From Bisbaumannia sp015645095 (GTDB lineage: Bacteria > Pseudomonadota > Gammaproteobacteria > Pseudomonadales > Halomonadaceae): a DNA stretch of 64,000 bases. A program made the translations under genes and the position numbers. Location of the stretch: NCBI GenBank assembly GCA_036871055.1, contig CP141893.1:3038001-3102000 (forward strand), written 5' to 3'. This document shows positions 54,900 through 63,141 of the stretch, one piece after another. Position 1 is the stretch's first letter; every line of letters begins with the position of its first letter. The notes beneath the pieces are model-generated. The model was given only the letters and a program-made list of their open reading frames with translations, made no database searches and was not told the origin of the DNA.

Positions 54900-54919
54900 A
54901 TGTAGTGAAATAACTACAT
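54900..54919. promoter_or_regulatory. Candidate HexR operator palindrome
   Basis: TGTAGT-GAAATA-ACTACA (54901-54918), extended by one A-T pair on each side, is a perfect inverted repeat resembling the TGTARTWWW-AYTACA-like HexR motif. It lies about 85 bases before hexR and 165 before zwf, so it could serve both. Confidence 0.6.
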
Positions 54920-55003
54920 GATAGCGCGCCCGGGATCGAGTCACAGGGGCGCGTCTCAACGACCCAGTCACCGCCCAAGTTAGCAGAGAGAACGCGACCC
55001 ACG

Positions 55004-55858
55004 ATGGCCAGCCATGACCTGATCGAACGCATCCGCGCCCGCCTCGACGAGCTCAACCGCTCCGAGCGCAAGGTCGCCGACGTCATCCTCCAGGACCCCG
55101 CCTCGGCGACCGGAATGAGCATCGCCGCCCTGGCCCAGGCCTCCTCGGTCAGCGAACCCACGGTCAACCGCTTCTGCCGCAACTTCGACGCCAAGGGCTA
55201 CCCGGACTTCAAGATCAAGCTGGCCCAGAGCCTGGCCGGCGGCACTCCTTATGTGAGCCGCAACGTGGAGCGCAACGACGGCGCCGCCGACTACGGCGAC
55301 AAGATCTTCGGCGCCACCGTGGCCGCCCTCGACGATGCCCGCCGCGCCCTCGACGCCAAGCGCATCGAGCGCGCCGTGGATTACCTGATCCAGGCCAAGC
55401 AGATCCATTTCTTCGGCCTCGGGGCCTCGGGCCCGGTGGCCCAGGACGCCCAGCACAAGTTCTTCCGCTTCAACCTGCCGGTGATGGCCTACGAAGACGT
55501 GCTGATGCAGCGCATGGTGGCCGCCGCCTGCCATACCGGCGATGTGGTGGTGATCATCTCCTATACCGGGCGCACCCGCGAGCTGGTGGAGATCGCCCGC
55601 CTGGCCCGGGAGAACGGCGCCGTGGTGCTGGGCATCACCGCCCCCGACTCGCCCCTGGCCAAGGAGTGCACCGAGACCCTGGAGGTCACCGCCCCGGAGG
55701 ACACCGACGTCTATATGCCGATGACCTCGCGGATGATCCACCTGGCGCTGATCGACGTGCTGGCCACCGGCGTGACCCTGCGCCGCGGCGAAGACTTCCT
55801 CGGCCACCTGAAGAAGATCAAGGACTCCCTCCAGGCCACCCGCTACCCGGCCCAGTAG
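55004..55858 (+). CDS. hexR: HexR, RpiR/MurR-family regulator of central carbon metabolism
   Basis: A 284-residue regulator. Residues about 1-77 are the RpiR-type helix-turn-helix (SVSEPTVNRFCRNFDAKGYPDFK), residues about 120-260 a SIS sugar-phosphate isomerase domain (FFGLGASGPVAQDAQHKF, ISYTGRTRELVEIA). HexR binds KDPG and releases zwf, edd and gap promoters in pseudomonads. Position next to zwf and the full set of target genes in this window support the name. ATG 55004 has GAGAGAACGCG upstream. Confidence 0.93.
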   Translation: MASHDLIERIRARLDELNRSERKVADVILQDPASATGMSIAALAQASSVSEPTVNRFCRNFDAKGYPDFKIKLAQSLAGGTPYVSRNVERNDGAADYGDKIFGATVAALDDARRALDAKRIERAVDYLIQAKQIHFFGLGASGPVAQDAQHKFFRFNLPVMAYEDVLMQRMVAAACHTGDVVVIISYTGRTRELVEIARLARENGAVVLGITAPDSPLAKECTETLEVTAPEDTDVYMPMTSRMIHLALIDVLATGVTLRRGEDFLGHLKKIKDSLQATRYPAQ

Positions 55859-55930
55859 GGCCGGGGCCCGGGCCGAGGCTCCCCCATTACACTCCGGGAC
55901 TAAACACCTAGGCAGAGTGGCCACTGGGGT

Positions 55931-55974
55931 GGTGGGAGCGAGGCGGTCCGGCGCCCCGGGTTCCCTCGCGATTG
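55931..55974. repeat. Degenerate REP-like sequence after hexR
   Basis: GGTGGGAGCGAGGC and CCTCGCGATTG flank a GC-rich centre, recalling the GTGGGAGC...CGCGAT ends of Pseudomonas-type REP sequences. The centre is not a clean hairpin, so this may be a decayed copy. Confidence 0.35.
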
Positions 55975-56043
55975 ACGCCGCAGGCGCCCTGGGACTTGGC
56001 CAGGATGAGGTGTGATGGTATTTACGCCGAAGTGCGAAGAATC

Positions 56044-56454
56044 TTACTTTTTCACTTCGATAAACCATTTTGGCTGCATTGCATCGAAATCCGTGCGGAT
56101 ATTCGAGGGCAGGTAGCTGGCCGAATCCAGCACCACGGCCTGCCCCTCCAGGCGCCTGAACACCACCCAGTGCCAGAAGTCTCTCCCCTCCTCCTGATGG
56201 TGCTTGATAGACAGCAAGGCCAGATCGGGCAGCTTGCTCCACGACTCGAAGGGAGTCTCACCGGCAGAGGCCTCGATCCCGGCGCTGGCCAGCAGCCTTC
56301 TGACATAGCGGGTGTCTGACCACAGCGATTCATCCTCGGCATAAATGCCCATGGCATTTGCCACGGCCTTCATTTCCGCATAGGACTTGCCAAGAATATT
56401 GGCAACCGAGGCGATGCCACATCCCGAGATTTCTTCCTGAATCACGACTTCCAT
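56044..56454 (-). CDS. C39-like papain-fold protein (orphan)
   Basis: A 136-residue protein resembling the peptidase C39-like domain. The putative nucleophile Cys lies in EEISGCGIASVANILG (residues 7-22), His in DFWHWVVFRR and Asp in AVVLDSASYLP, in the right order and spacing for a Cys-His-Asp triad. There is no signal peptide, no membrane part and no neighbouring ABC exporter or bacteriocin gene. Codon use is AT-richer than the neighbours, suggesting acquisition. ATG 56454 has AAGGAGCAGCCGATC upstream. Cytoplasmic protease or inactive relative are both possible. Confidence 0.72.
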   Translation of the reverse strand: MEVVIQEEISGCGIASVANILGKSYAEMKAVANAMGIYAEDESLWSDTRYVRRLLASAGIEASAGETPFESWSKLPDLALLSIKHHQEEGRDFWHWVVFRRLEGQAVVLDSASYLPSNIRTDFDAMQPKWFIEVKK

Positions 56455-56615
56455 GATCGGCTGCTCCTTGATGGTTAACGCCCAGCCTGTGGCAGATAAA
56501 ACGTCATGGAGGCATGTCCCATGCCCCCCTCTTTCTCTCTAGCATAAAGGCAGACAGGTAAGTAGTGGGAGGCTGACGACATAAGCCGCGCGGGGCTTGG
56601 CCCAGTACCGCGAAA

Positions 56616-56675
56616 AGCCACCCTCCCGCTGGGCGCTGTCCTGGGGTGAGGACAAGGCATTGCGGGAGGGTGGCT
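56616..56675 (-). terminator. Large hairpin ending purU
   Basis: AGCCACCCTCCCGC (56616-56629) is exactly complementary to 56662-56675 and encloses an inner TGTCCT/AGGACA hairpin. On the minus strand the stem is followed by TTTTCGCG. It lies 54 bases after the purU stop. The rest of the 275-base spacer shows nothing else recognised. Confidence 0.7.
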
Positions 56676-56729
56676 GAGGGACAGGTAGGGTCGCCCTTCG
56701 GGCAATCAAGGCGCCTGGGGATAGGCCCC

Positions 56730-57596
56730 TTACCGACCGAACACCACGGTGCGATTGGCGTGGAGAAAGACCCGCCGCTCCACGTGCTGGGCGACCGCGC
56801 GGGAGAGGGTCAGGCATTCGATATCACGGCCCTTGGCCACCAGGTCTTCCGGGTAGTCGGCGTGGCTGACCGGCTCGACGCCCTGGGTGATGATCGGCCC
56901 TTCGTCCAGGTCGTCGTTGATGTAGTGGGCAGTGGCACCGACCAGCTTGACGCCCTTGTCGTAGGCCTGGTGGTAGGGCTTGGCGCCCTTGAAGCCGGGC
57001 AGCAAGGAGTGGTGGATATTGATCGCCCGGCCACTGAGCTTGGTGCAGAGGTCGCTGGAGAGCACCTGCATATAGCGCGCCAGGATCACCAGTTCGGCGC
57101 CGCTGGATTCGATCACCTCCCACACCTGGGCCTCCTGCTCGGCCTTGGTCTCGGCGGTGATGGGGAAGTGGTGATAGGGAATGTCGTGCCACTCGGCCAG
57201 GGGAGCCAGGTCCGGGTGGTTGGAAACGATGGCGCGAATCTCGATGGGCAACTGCCCGGTGCGATAGCGATAGAGCAGGTCGTTCAGGCAATGGTCGGCC
57301 TTGGAGACCATGATCACCACCGGCATGCGGGTGCCCGGGGCGGTCAACTCGAAGGTCATGGCGAACTCGCCAGCGCGCTCGGCGAAGGCGACCTGAAAGG
57401 CCTCGGCGGAGAAGTCGTCGTCCAGGGGACGGAATTCGGTACGAATAAAGAACCGATCGCTGAGCCGGTCATCGAAGGAGTGCTGCTCGGTGATATAGCA
57501 GCGGTTCTCCTTGAGGAAGCGGGTGACCACGTCCACGGTGCCCAGACGGCTGGGGCACTGGGCGGCCAGGATCCAGGTGGAAGATGCTTGGCTCAT
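56730..57596 (-). CDS. purU: Formyltetrahydrofolate deformylase
   Basis: A 288-residue enzyme releasing formate from 10-formyl-THF. An ACT domain covers about residues 8-85 (WILAAQCPSRLGTVDVVTRFL). The formyltransferase-like catalytic domain follows with INIHHSLLPGFKGAKPYHQAY and the catalytic Asp in INDDLDEGPIITQ. ATG 57596 (MSQASSTWILAAQCP) is the family start. Next to soxBDAG and glyA it fits a role in draining one-carbon units made by sarcosine oxidation; a REP-containing 219-base gap separates it from soxG. Confidence 0.94.
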   Translation of the reverse strand: MSQASSTWILAAQCPSRLGTVDVVTRFLKENRCYITEQHSFDDRLSDRFFIRTEFRPLDDDFSAEAFQVAFAERAGEFAMTFELTAPGTRMPVVIMVSKADHCLNDLLYRYRTGQLPIEIRAIVSNHPDLAPLAEWHDIPYHHFPITAETKAEQEAQVWEVIESSGAELVILARYMQVLSSDLCTKLSGRAINIHHSLLPGFKGAKPYHQAYDKGVKLVGATAHYINDDLDEGPIITQGVEPVSHADYPEDLVAKGRDIECLTLSRAVAQHVERRVFLHANRTVVFGR

Positions 57597-57679
57597 AATT
57601 GGCGCCTCACTCGAAAAGGCCGGTGCTTCGCGGATCGTGCATGACACCATGGCCTGGCTGACACCTGCTGCCAGTCAGG

Positions 57680-57724
57680 ATCGCCCTTCGGGCGATATCG
57701 CGCGGCAAAGCCGTGCTCCCACAA
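57680..57724. repeat. REP-like sequence between purU and soxG
   Basis: ATCGCCC-TTC-GGGCGAT is followed at once by ATCGCGCGGCAAAGCCGTGC and TCCCAC, closely resembling Pseudomonas REP units (hairpin core GCGGC-AAA-GCCGT, with the GCTCCCAC end). It separates soxG from purU and may protect or terminate the sox transcript. Confidence 0.6.
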
Positions 57725-57815
57725 GAGTACTCACGCCAAGGTGCGAAGCACCAAGAATCAGGGGATGACCAAGCCGGGAGCAGGTACACCCTGCCCCCGG
57801 CCTTGATCATTGCTT

Positions 57816-58451
57816 TCAGCGTACCACGCCGATGGCGTACTCCTCGCCGGCGTCGAGCAGCCAGCGATAACAGTAGTCGGCGAAGCTGCGGCGTACCACC
57901 AGTTCCCAGCGCTCCTCGGAGGGGCGGCGGACGATGGCGGTGGCCTTGGCGAAGACCGTGGTCACGCCCCGGCCCACCGGGAAATGGCTGGGATGAACGT
58001 CGTAGATCACCGTCTTCATCAGCAGCTCACGGGCCGCCTCGCCTTCCAGTTCCAGCAGGGTCTGGCCGCCGCTGAGGTCGCTGATGGCGTAGTGGGCGTC
58101 ACCCAGGCGCTCGCGCAGCCGGGTCTCCAGCTCGAACTCCTCGCCGCCGGGGACGATCACCAGCCACTCGTCCGGGGAGAGCCACTGGATCGAGCGCTCG
58201 CCGCGCTCGTCCTGGACCAGCTCCTGGGGCTCGCCGGGCAGGTTCAGGCCCAGCACCTCGCGCACCGCCTCGTCGAGGACGATGGCGCCGCCGCGCAGCA
58301 CCAGCTGGCCCAGCAGGGCCCGCTCGCGCAGGGTGACGCGGCTCTCGGGACCGGCCGCCGGGGCTCCGCTGCGGCGGTAGCTGTAGGCCAGCGGCGACTC
58401 CACCGGGATGGCGCTATCGGTACGGGTATCGAAGGTAGCCGCGTTAGACAT
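57816..58451 (-). CDS. soxG: Sarcosine oxidase, gamma subunit
   Basis: A 211-residue small subunit of heterotetrameric sarcosine oxidase, with a GcvT-like fold. Recognisable parts are LRERALLGQLVLRG, WLSPDEWLVIVPGGEEFELE and YAISDLSGGQTLLELEG. The start ATG 58451 overlaps the soxA end by eight bases, so the subunits are made together. The gamma subunit has no catalytic residues of its own known from sequence. It is the last gene of the soxB-D-A-G order. Confidence 0.92.
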   Translation of the reverse strand: MSNAATFDTRTDSAIPVESPLAYSYRRSGAPAAGPESRVTLRERALLGQLVLRGGAIVLDEAVREVLGLNLPGEPQELVQDERGERSIQWLSPDEWLVIVPGGEEFELETRLRERLGDAHYAISDLSGGQTLLELEGEAARELLMKTVIYDVHPSHFPVGRGVTTVFAKATAIVRRPSEERWELVVRRSFADYCYRWLLDAGEEYAIGVVR

Positions 58452-61400
58452 TCTGGCGCTCTCCCTTGGGGTCGTAGAAGATCGGGCTGACGATTTCGGC
58501 TTCATGGGTCTGGCCGTCCGCCATGGGCAGGTAGACGGTCTCGCCCATCTTCTTGTGGCCACCCTTGACCACCGCCAGGGCGAAGCCGGAGTCCAGGGTC
58601 GGGCTGTAGTAGCTGGAGGTCACGTGCCCGGCCATCGGCATGGGGATGGCGTGCTTGGGATCGAAGACGATCTGCGCACCCTCCTCCAGTACCACCTTGG
58701 GGTCCTTGGGCTTGAGGCCCACCAGCTGCTTGCGGTTCTCGCGCTTGGTATCGGAGCGGGTCAGGGCCCGCTTGCCGATCCACGAGAACGGCTTGTCATA
58801 GCCCACGCACCACTGCATCCCCAGGTCTTCCGGGGTCACCGAGCCATCGGTGTCCTGGCCGACGATGATAAAGCCCTTCTCGGCGCGCAGGACGTGCATG
58901 GTCTCGGTGCCGTAAGGGGTCAGGCCGTACTTCTCGCCGTGCTTGAAGAGGGTCTGCCAGACGTGCATGGCGTAGTTGGCCTGGACGTTGATCTCGAAGG
59001 TCAGTTCGCCGGTGAAGGAGATGCGATAGACCCGCGCCGGCACGCCCGCCACCTTGCCGGAGCGCCACTCCATAAACTTGAAGCTCTCCTTGTCGAGATC
59101 GATATCGGTGATCTCGGCCAGCAGCTTGCGCGCCTCGGGGCCGGTGATGGTCATGGTGGCCCAGTGGTCGGTCACCGAGCTGAAGTAGACGTCCAGCTCC
59201 GGCCACTCGGTCTGGTGCCACAGCTCCAGCCACTCGAGGATCGCCGCGGCGCCGCCGGTGGTGGTGGTCATCAGGAAGTGGTTGTCGGCCAGGCAGCTGG
59301 TCACGCCGTCGTCGGTGACCATGCCGTCGTCCTTGCACATCAGGCCATAGCGGCACTTGCCGACCGCCAGCTTCTCCCACTTGTTGGTGTAGACCCGGGC
59401 CAGGAACTCCCGGGCGTCGGGGCCCTGGATATCGATCTTGCCCAGGGTCGAGGCGTCGAGGATGCCGACCTTCTCGCGCACCGCGCTGCACTCCCGGGCC
59501 ACCGCCTCGTGCATGGTCTCGACCTTGCCGTTGACGCGCTGCGGGTAGTACCAGGGGCGCTTCCACTGGCCCACGTCCTCGAACTCGGCGCCGTTCTCCA
59601 CGTGCCACTGGTGCAGGGCGGTGTAGCGCTCCGGGTCGAAGAGGTCACGGCAGTGGCGGCCGACGATGGCGCCGAAGGTCACCGGGGTGTAGTTGGGACG
59701 GAACACCGTGGTGCCCACCTCGGGGATGGGGCGACCCAGGCAGCGAGCGGCGATGGCCATGCCATTGATGTTGCCCAGCTTGCCCTGGTCGGTGCCGAAG
59801 CCCATGGCGGTATAGCGCTTGACGTGCTCGATGGACTCGAAGCCCTCGCGGGTGGCCAGCTCGATGCCCGCCGCGGTGACGTCGTTCTGCAGGTCGACGA
59901 ACTGCTTGGGCGCGCGCAGGGTCGGCTTCTCGTGGGGCACCTGGAAGAGCGCCGCGGCCGGGCCCTGCTTGAGGGTCTTGACCTGGGGCAGGCTCACCGC
60001 CGGGGCGGCGTGGCCGGTGACGGCGGCGGCCTTGATGCCGACCTCCACGCCCTCGGCGAGCACCTCGCCCAGGGCATAGGTGCCCTTGGCCCCGCCACAG
60101 GCGTGGACGCCCTTCACCAGGCTCGGCACGAAGCCGAGGATATCGTCGCGCCAGGTGGGCCGGGCGCCGGTGTGGGACGCCAGGTGAATCACCGGGCTAT
60201 AGCCGCCGGAGCTGGCGATGGTGTCGCAGGCCAGCTCCTGGACCGGACCGTTCACCTGGAAAGCGTCGATATCGATCTTGGCGACCCGCGCCGCGCTGAC
60301 GCGGCTGGACCCCTTGGCCTCGATCACCGCGCTGCCGGTGATGATCTTGATGCCCTGGGCGCGGGCGGCTTCCACCCACTCGCCGGCGGGCGACTGACGG
60401 GCGTCGACGATGGCCACTACCTCGCGACCCGCCTCCTTCCAGTCGAGGGCGGCGCGATAGCCGTAGTCGTTGCTGGTGGTCAGCACCAGCTTGTGGCCCG
60501 GCGCCACGCCATAGCGGCGGATATAGGTGGAGACGGCGCCGGCCAGCAGGTTGCCCGGCACGTCGTTGCCGGCATAGACCAGCGGCCGCTCGTGGGCGCC
60601 GGTGGCCAGGATCACCTGGCCGGCACGCACCCGGTGCATGCGGGCGCGCACCTGGCGGCGTCCCTTGGCCAGGGGCGCGGTCTCGCCGAGATGCTCGGTG
60701 CGCCGCTCGTGCAGGGTGACGAAGTGGTGGTCGTGGTAGCCGTTGGCGGTGGTGCGCGGCAACAGGGTAACGTTCTCGCACCCGGCCAGCTCCTCGAGCA
60801 CCTTGGCCACCCACTGGTCCGCCGGCTTGCCATCCAGGGTCTCGCAGCTGTCCAGCAGCGAGCCGCCCATCTCCTCCTGCTCGTCGGCGACGATCACCCG
60901 GGCGCCACTGCGCGCGGCGGCCAGGGCCGCGGCCAGGCCGGCGGCACCGCCACCCACCACCAGCACGTCGCAGTGCTGGTGCAGGTGATCATAGATGTCC
61001 GGGTCGGCTTCCATGGGGCTGCGCCCCAGGCCGGCGGCCTTGCGGATGTACTTCTCGTAGGTCATCCACAGCGAGGCCGGGGCCATGAAGGTCTTGTAGT
61101 AGAAGCCCGGGGGCATGAACTTGCCGCCCAGCTTGCCGAACAGGCCCATCAGGTCGCGCTGCACATTGGGCCAGCCGTTGGTGCTGCGGGCGGTCAGGCC
61201 GGCGAACAGCGCCTGCTGGGTGGCGCGCACGTTGGGCACCTGGGCCGCCTCGGTGCTGCCCAGCTGAACGATGGCATTGGGCTCCTCGGCGCCGGCGGCG
61301 ACGATGCCCCGGGGCCGCGAGTACTTGAAGCTGCGGTTGACGATATCCACGCCGTTGGCCAGCAGCGCCGAGGCCAGGGTGTCCCCCGGGTGCCCCTGGT

Positions 61401-61494
61401 AGCTCTGGCCATTGAAGGTGAAGCTCAAGGTACGGGAGCGATCGATCCGACCGCCCTTGGCCAGGCGGTGCACTTGTTTCTTGGACTGGCTCAT
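58444..61494 (-). CDS. soxA: Sarcosine oxidase, alpha subunit
   Basis: A 1016-residue subunit. The N-terminal part (residues about 20-100) is the ferredoxin-like segment with FNGQSYQGHPGDTLASALLA. A dinucleotide-binding domain follows (VLVVGGGAAGLAAALAAARSG near residue 175), binding NAD. The C-terminal about 400 residues are GcvT-like and bind tetrahydrofolate (GKIDIQGPDAREFL, MTITGPEARKLLAEI), accepting the methylene group. The complex oxidises sarcosine to glycine with H2O2. ATG 61494 overlaps soxD by four bases. Length is normal for the family. Confidence 0.95.
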   Translation of the reverse strand: MSQSKKQVHRLAKGGRIDRSRTLSFTFNGQSYQGHPGDTLASALLANGVDIVNRSFKYSRPRGIVAAGAEEPNAIVQLGSTEAAQVPNVRATQQALFAGLTARSTNGWPNVQRDLMGLFGKLGGKFMPPGFYYKTFMAPASLWMTYEKYIRKAAGLGRSPMEADPDIYDHLHQHCDVLVVGGGAAGLAAALAAARSGARVIVADEQEEMGGSLLDSCETLDGKPADQWVAKVLEELAGCENVTLLPRTTANGYHDHHFVTLHERRTEHLGETAPLAKGRRQVRARMHRVRAGQVILATGAHERPLVYAGNDVPGNLLAGAVSTYIRRYGVAPGHKLVLTTSNDYGYRAALDWKEAGREVVAIVDARQSPAGEWVEAARAQGIKIITGSAVIEAKGSSRVSAARVAKIDIDAFQVNGPVQELACDTIASSGGYSPVIHLASHTGARPTWRDDILGFVPSLVKGVHACGGAKGTYALGEVLAEGVEVGIKAAAVTGHAAPAVSLPQVKTLKQGPAAALFQVPHEKPTLRAPKQFVDLQNDVTAAGIELATREGFESIEHVKRYTAMGFGTDQGKLGNINGMAIAARCLGRPIPEVGTTVFRPNYTPVTFGAIVGRHCRDLFDPERYTALHQWHVENGAEFEDVGQWKRPWYYPQRVNGKVETMHEAVARECSAVREKVGILDASTLGKIDIQGPDAREFLARVYTNKWEKLAVGKCRYGLMCKDDGMVTDDGVTSCLADNHFLMTTTTGGAAAILEWLELWHQTEWPELDVYFSSVTDHWATMTITGPEARKLLAEITDIDLDKESFKFMEWRSGKVAGVPARVYRISFTGELTFEINVQANYAMHVWQTLFKHGEKYGLTPYGTETMHVLRAEKGFIIVGQDTDGSVTPEDLGMQWCVGYDKPFSWIGKRALTRSDTKRENRKQLVGLKPKDPKVVLEEGAQIVFDPKHAIPMPMAGHVTSSYYSPTLDSGFALAVVKGGHKKMGETVYLPMADGQTHEAEIVSPIFYDPKGERQNV

Positions 61495-61832
61495 GCGCGC
61501 ACTCCTTCTTGACGGCTGGCCGCCACGGCCTCGCGGGGCTGGCCCTGGGCATCGGCGGTGATCGACGGCTGCTCGCCCATCTTGTAGGTCTCGAGGATCT
61601 CGTAGGTCACGGTGTGACGCGTGACGTTGAAGAACTTGCGGCAACCCACCGCATGCACCCACAGCTCGTGATGCACGCCCCGGGGGTTGTCACGGAAGAA
61701 GAGGTAGTCGCCCCACGCCTCGTCGCTGCACGCCTCCGGGTCCTTGGGTCGCTCGAGATGCGCCTGGCCCTTGGGGTGAAACTCCTCTTCCTCGCGGTAT
61801 TCGCCGCAGTAGGGGCAATAGATGTAGAACAT
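61491..61832 (-). CDS. soxD: Sarcosine oxidase, delta subunit
   Basis: A 113-residue zinc-binding subunit. MFYIYCPYCGEYREEEEF gives the first Cys pair, and the VHAVGCRKFFNVTRHTVTYEI segment supplies the later Cys and His ligands. It overlaps soxA by four bases and follows soxB by 12 bases. The C-terminal 20 residues are variable in the family. GGAGAATTCGCC precedes ATG 61832. Confidence 0.95.
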   Translation of the reverse strand: MFYIYCPYCGEYREEEEFHPKGQAHLERPKDPEACSDEAWGDYLFFRDNPRGVHHELWVHAVGCRKFFNVTRHTVTYEILETYKMGEQPSITADAQGQPREAVAASRQEGVRA

Positions 61833-61844
61833 GGCGAATTCTCC

Positions 61845-63095
61845 TTAGTGGGCCACGCCGGCGGCGCCGTGCTCGTCGATCAGCGCCCCGCTATGGAAGC
61901 GGAACATGGAGAAGGGCTCGGCGATGGGGTGCATCTCGCCCTTGGCCAGGCTGGCGGCGAACACATGGCCCGAACCCGGGGTCGCCTTGAAGCCACCGGT
62001 GCCCCAGCCACAGTTGAAGAACAGGCCCTTCACCGGGGTCTTGGAGAGGATCGGACAGGCATCCGGGCAGGTGTCGACGATGCCGCCCCACTGGCGGTTC
62101 ATGCGCACCCGGGAGAAGATCGGGAACATCTCGACGATGGCCTGCAGGGTGTGCTCCACGGTGGGGTAGCTGCCACGCTGGCCATAGCCGTTGTAGCCGT
62201 CGATGCCGGCGCCGATCACCAGGTCGCCCTTGTCGGACTGGCTGATGTAGCCGTGCACGTGGTTGGACATCACCACGGTGTCGAGGACCGGCTTGATCGG
62301 CTCGGAGACCAGGGCCTGCAGCGGATGCGACTCCAGCGGCAGATTGAACCCGGCCATCTTGGCCAGCACACTGGAGTTACCGGCGGCCACGCAGCCCACG
62401 GTCTTGGCCTCGATATCGCCACGGTTGGTGTGCACGCCATAGACCTGGCCGTCGCGGATCTTGAAGCCGGTGACCTCGGTCTGCTGGAGGATATCCACGC
62501 CCAGCGCATCGGCGCCCCGGGCATAGCCCCAGGCCACGGCGTCGTGACGGGCCACGCCGGCGCGGGGCTGCCAGGAGGCCCCCATCACCGGGTAGCGGGC
62601 GTTCGAAGAGCAGTCCATGATCGGCACCAGCTCCTGCACGCCCTTGGCGTCCAGCACCTCGCCGTCGATGCCGTTCAGGCGGTTGGCATTGACCCGGCGC
62701 TGGATATCGCGCATGTCCTGCAGGGTGTGGCCCAGGTTGAGCACGCCCCGCTGGGAGAACATCACGTTGTAGTTCAGGTCCTGGGAGAGCCCCTCCCACA
62801 GCTTCATGGCATGCTCGTAGAGGGCCGCCGCCTCGTCCCACAGGTAGTTGGAACGCACGATGGTGGTGTTGCGCGCGGTATTCCCGCCACCCAGCCAGCC
62901 CTTCTCGATCACCGCCACGTTGGTGACGCCGAACTCCTTGGCCAGGTAGTAGGCGGTCGCCAGGCCGTGGCCGCCGCCGCCGACGATGATCACGTCGTAC
63001 TGCTTCTTCGGCGTGGGATTGCGCCACTGGCGCTGCCAGTTCTCGTGGTGGCTAAGCGCGTGCTTGACCAGCCCGAAGCCAGAATAGCGTTGCAT
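61845..63095 (-). CDS. soxB: Sarcosine oxidase, beta subunit
   Basis: A 416-residue flavoprotein of the DAO family, the site of sarcosine oxidation. FAD binding: DVIIVGGGGHGLATAYYLA near residue 35. GGNTARNTTIVRSNYL just after contains the His/Arg-type FMN/FAD contact region of heterotetrameric enzymes. CGWGTGGFKATPGSGHVFA closes the FAD site at the C-terminus. ATG 63095 has CTGAGGAGACCCCT upstream and starts MQRYSGFGLVKHAL, the family start; upstream frame is glyA shadow. Confidence 0.95.
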   Translation of the reverse strand: MQRYSGFGLVKHALSHHENWQRQWRNPTPKKQYDVIIVGGGGHGLATAYYLAKEFGVTNVAVIEKGWLGGGNTARNTTIVRSNYLWDEAAALYEHAMKLWEGLSQDLNYNVMFSQRGVLNLGHTLQDMRDIQRRVNANRLNGIDGEVLDAKGVQELVPIMDCSSNARYPVMGASWQPRAGVARHDAVAWGYARGADALGVDILQQTEVTGFKIRDGQVYGVHTNRGDIEAKTVGCVAAGNSSVLAKMAGFNLPLESHPLQALVSEPIKPVLDTVVMSNHVHGYISQSDKGDLVIGAGIDGYNGYGQRGSYPTVEHTLQAIVEMFPIFSRVRMNRQWGGIVDTCPDACPILSKTPVKGLFFNCGWGTGGFKATPGSGHVFAASLAKGEMHPIAEPFSMFRFHSGALIDEHGAAGVAH

Positions 63096-63141
63096 AGGGG
63101 TCTCCTCAGTTCGGCCTCGCCGGGTGGGCCCGGCGGCCGGT

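Noticed and set aside
58408..61512. 1034-codon open frame opposite soxA
   Set aside because: Same antisense artefact; soxA has full family motifs over the whole span, while this frame shows only His/Gly/Ala/Leu-rich text.
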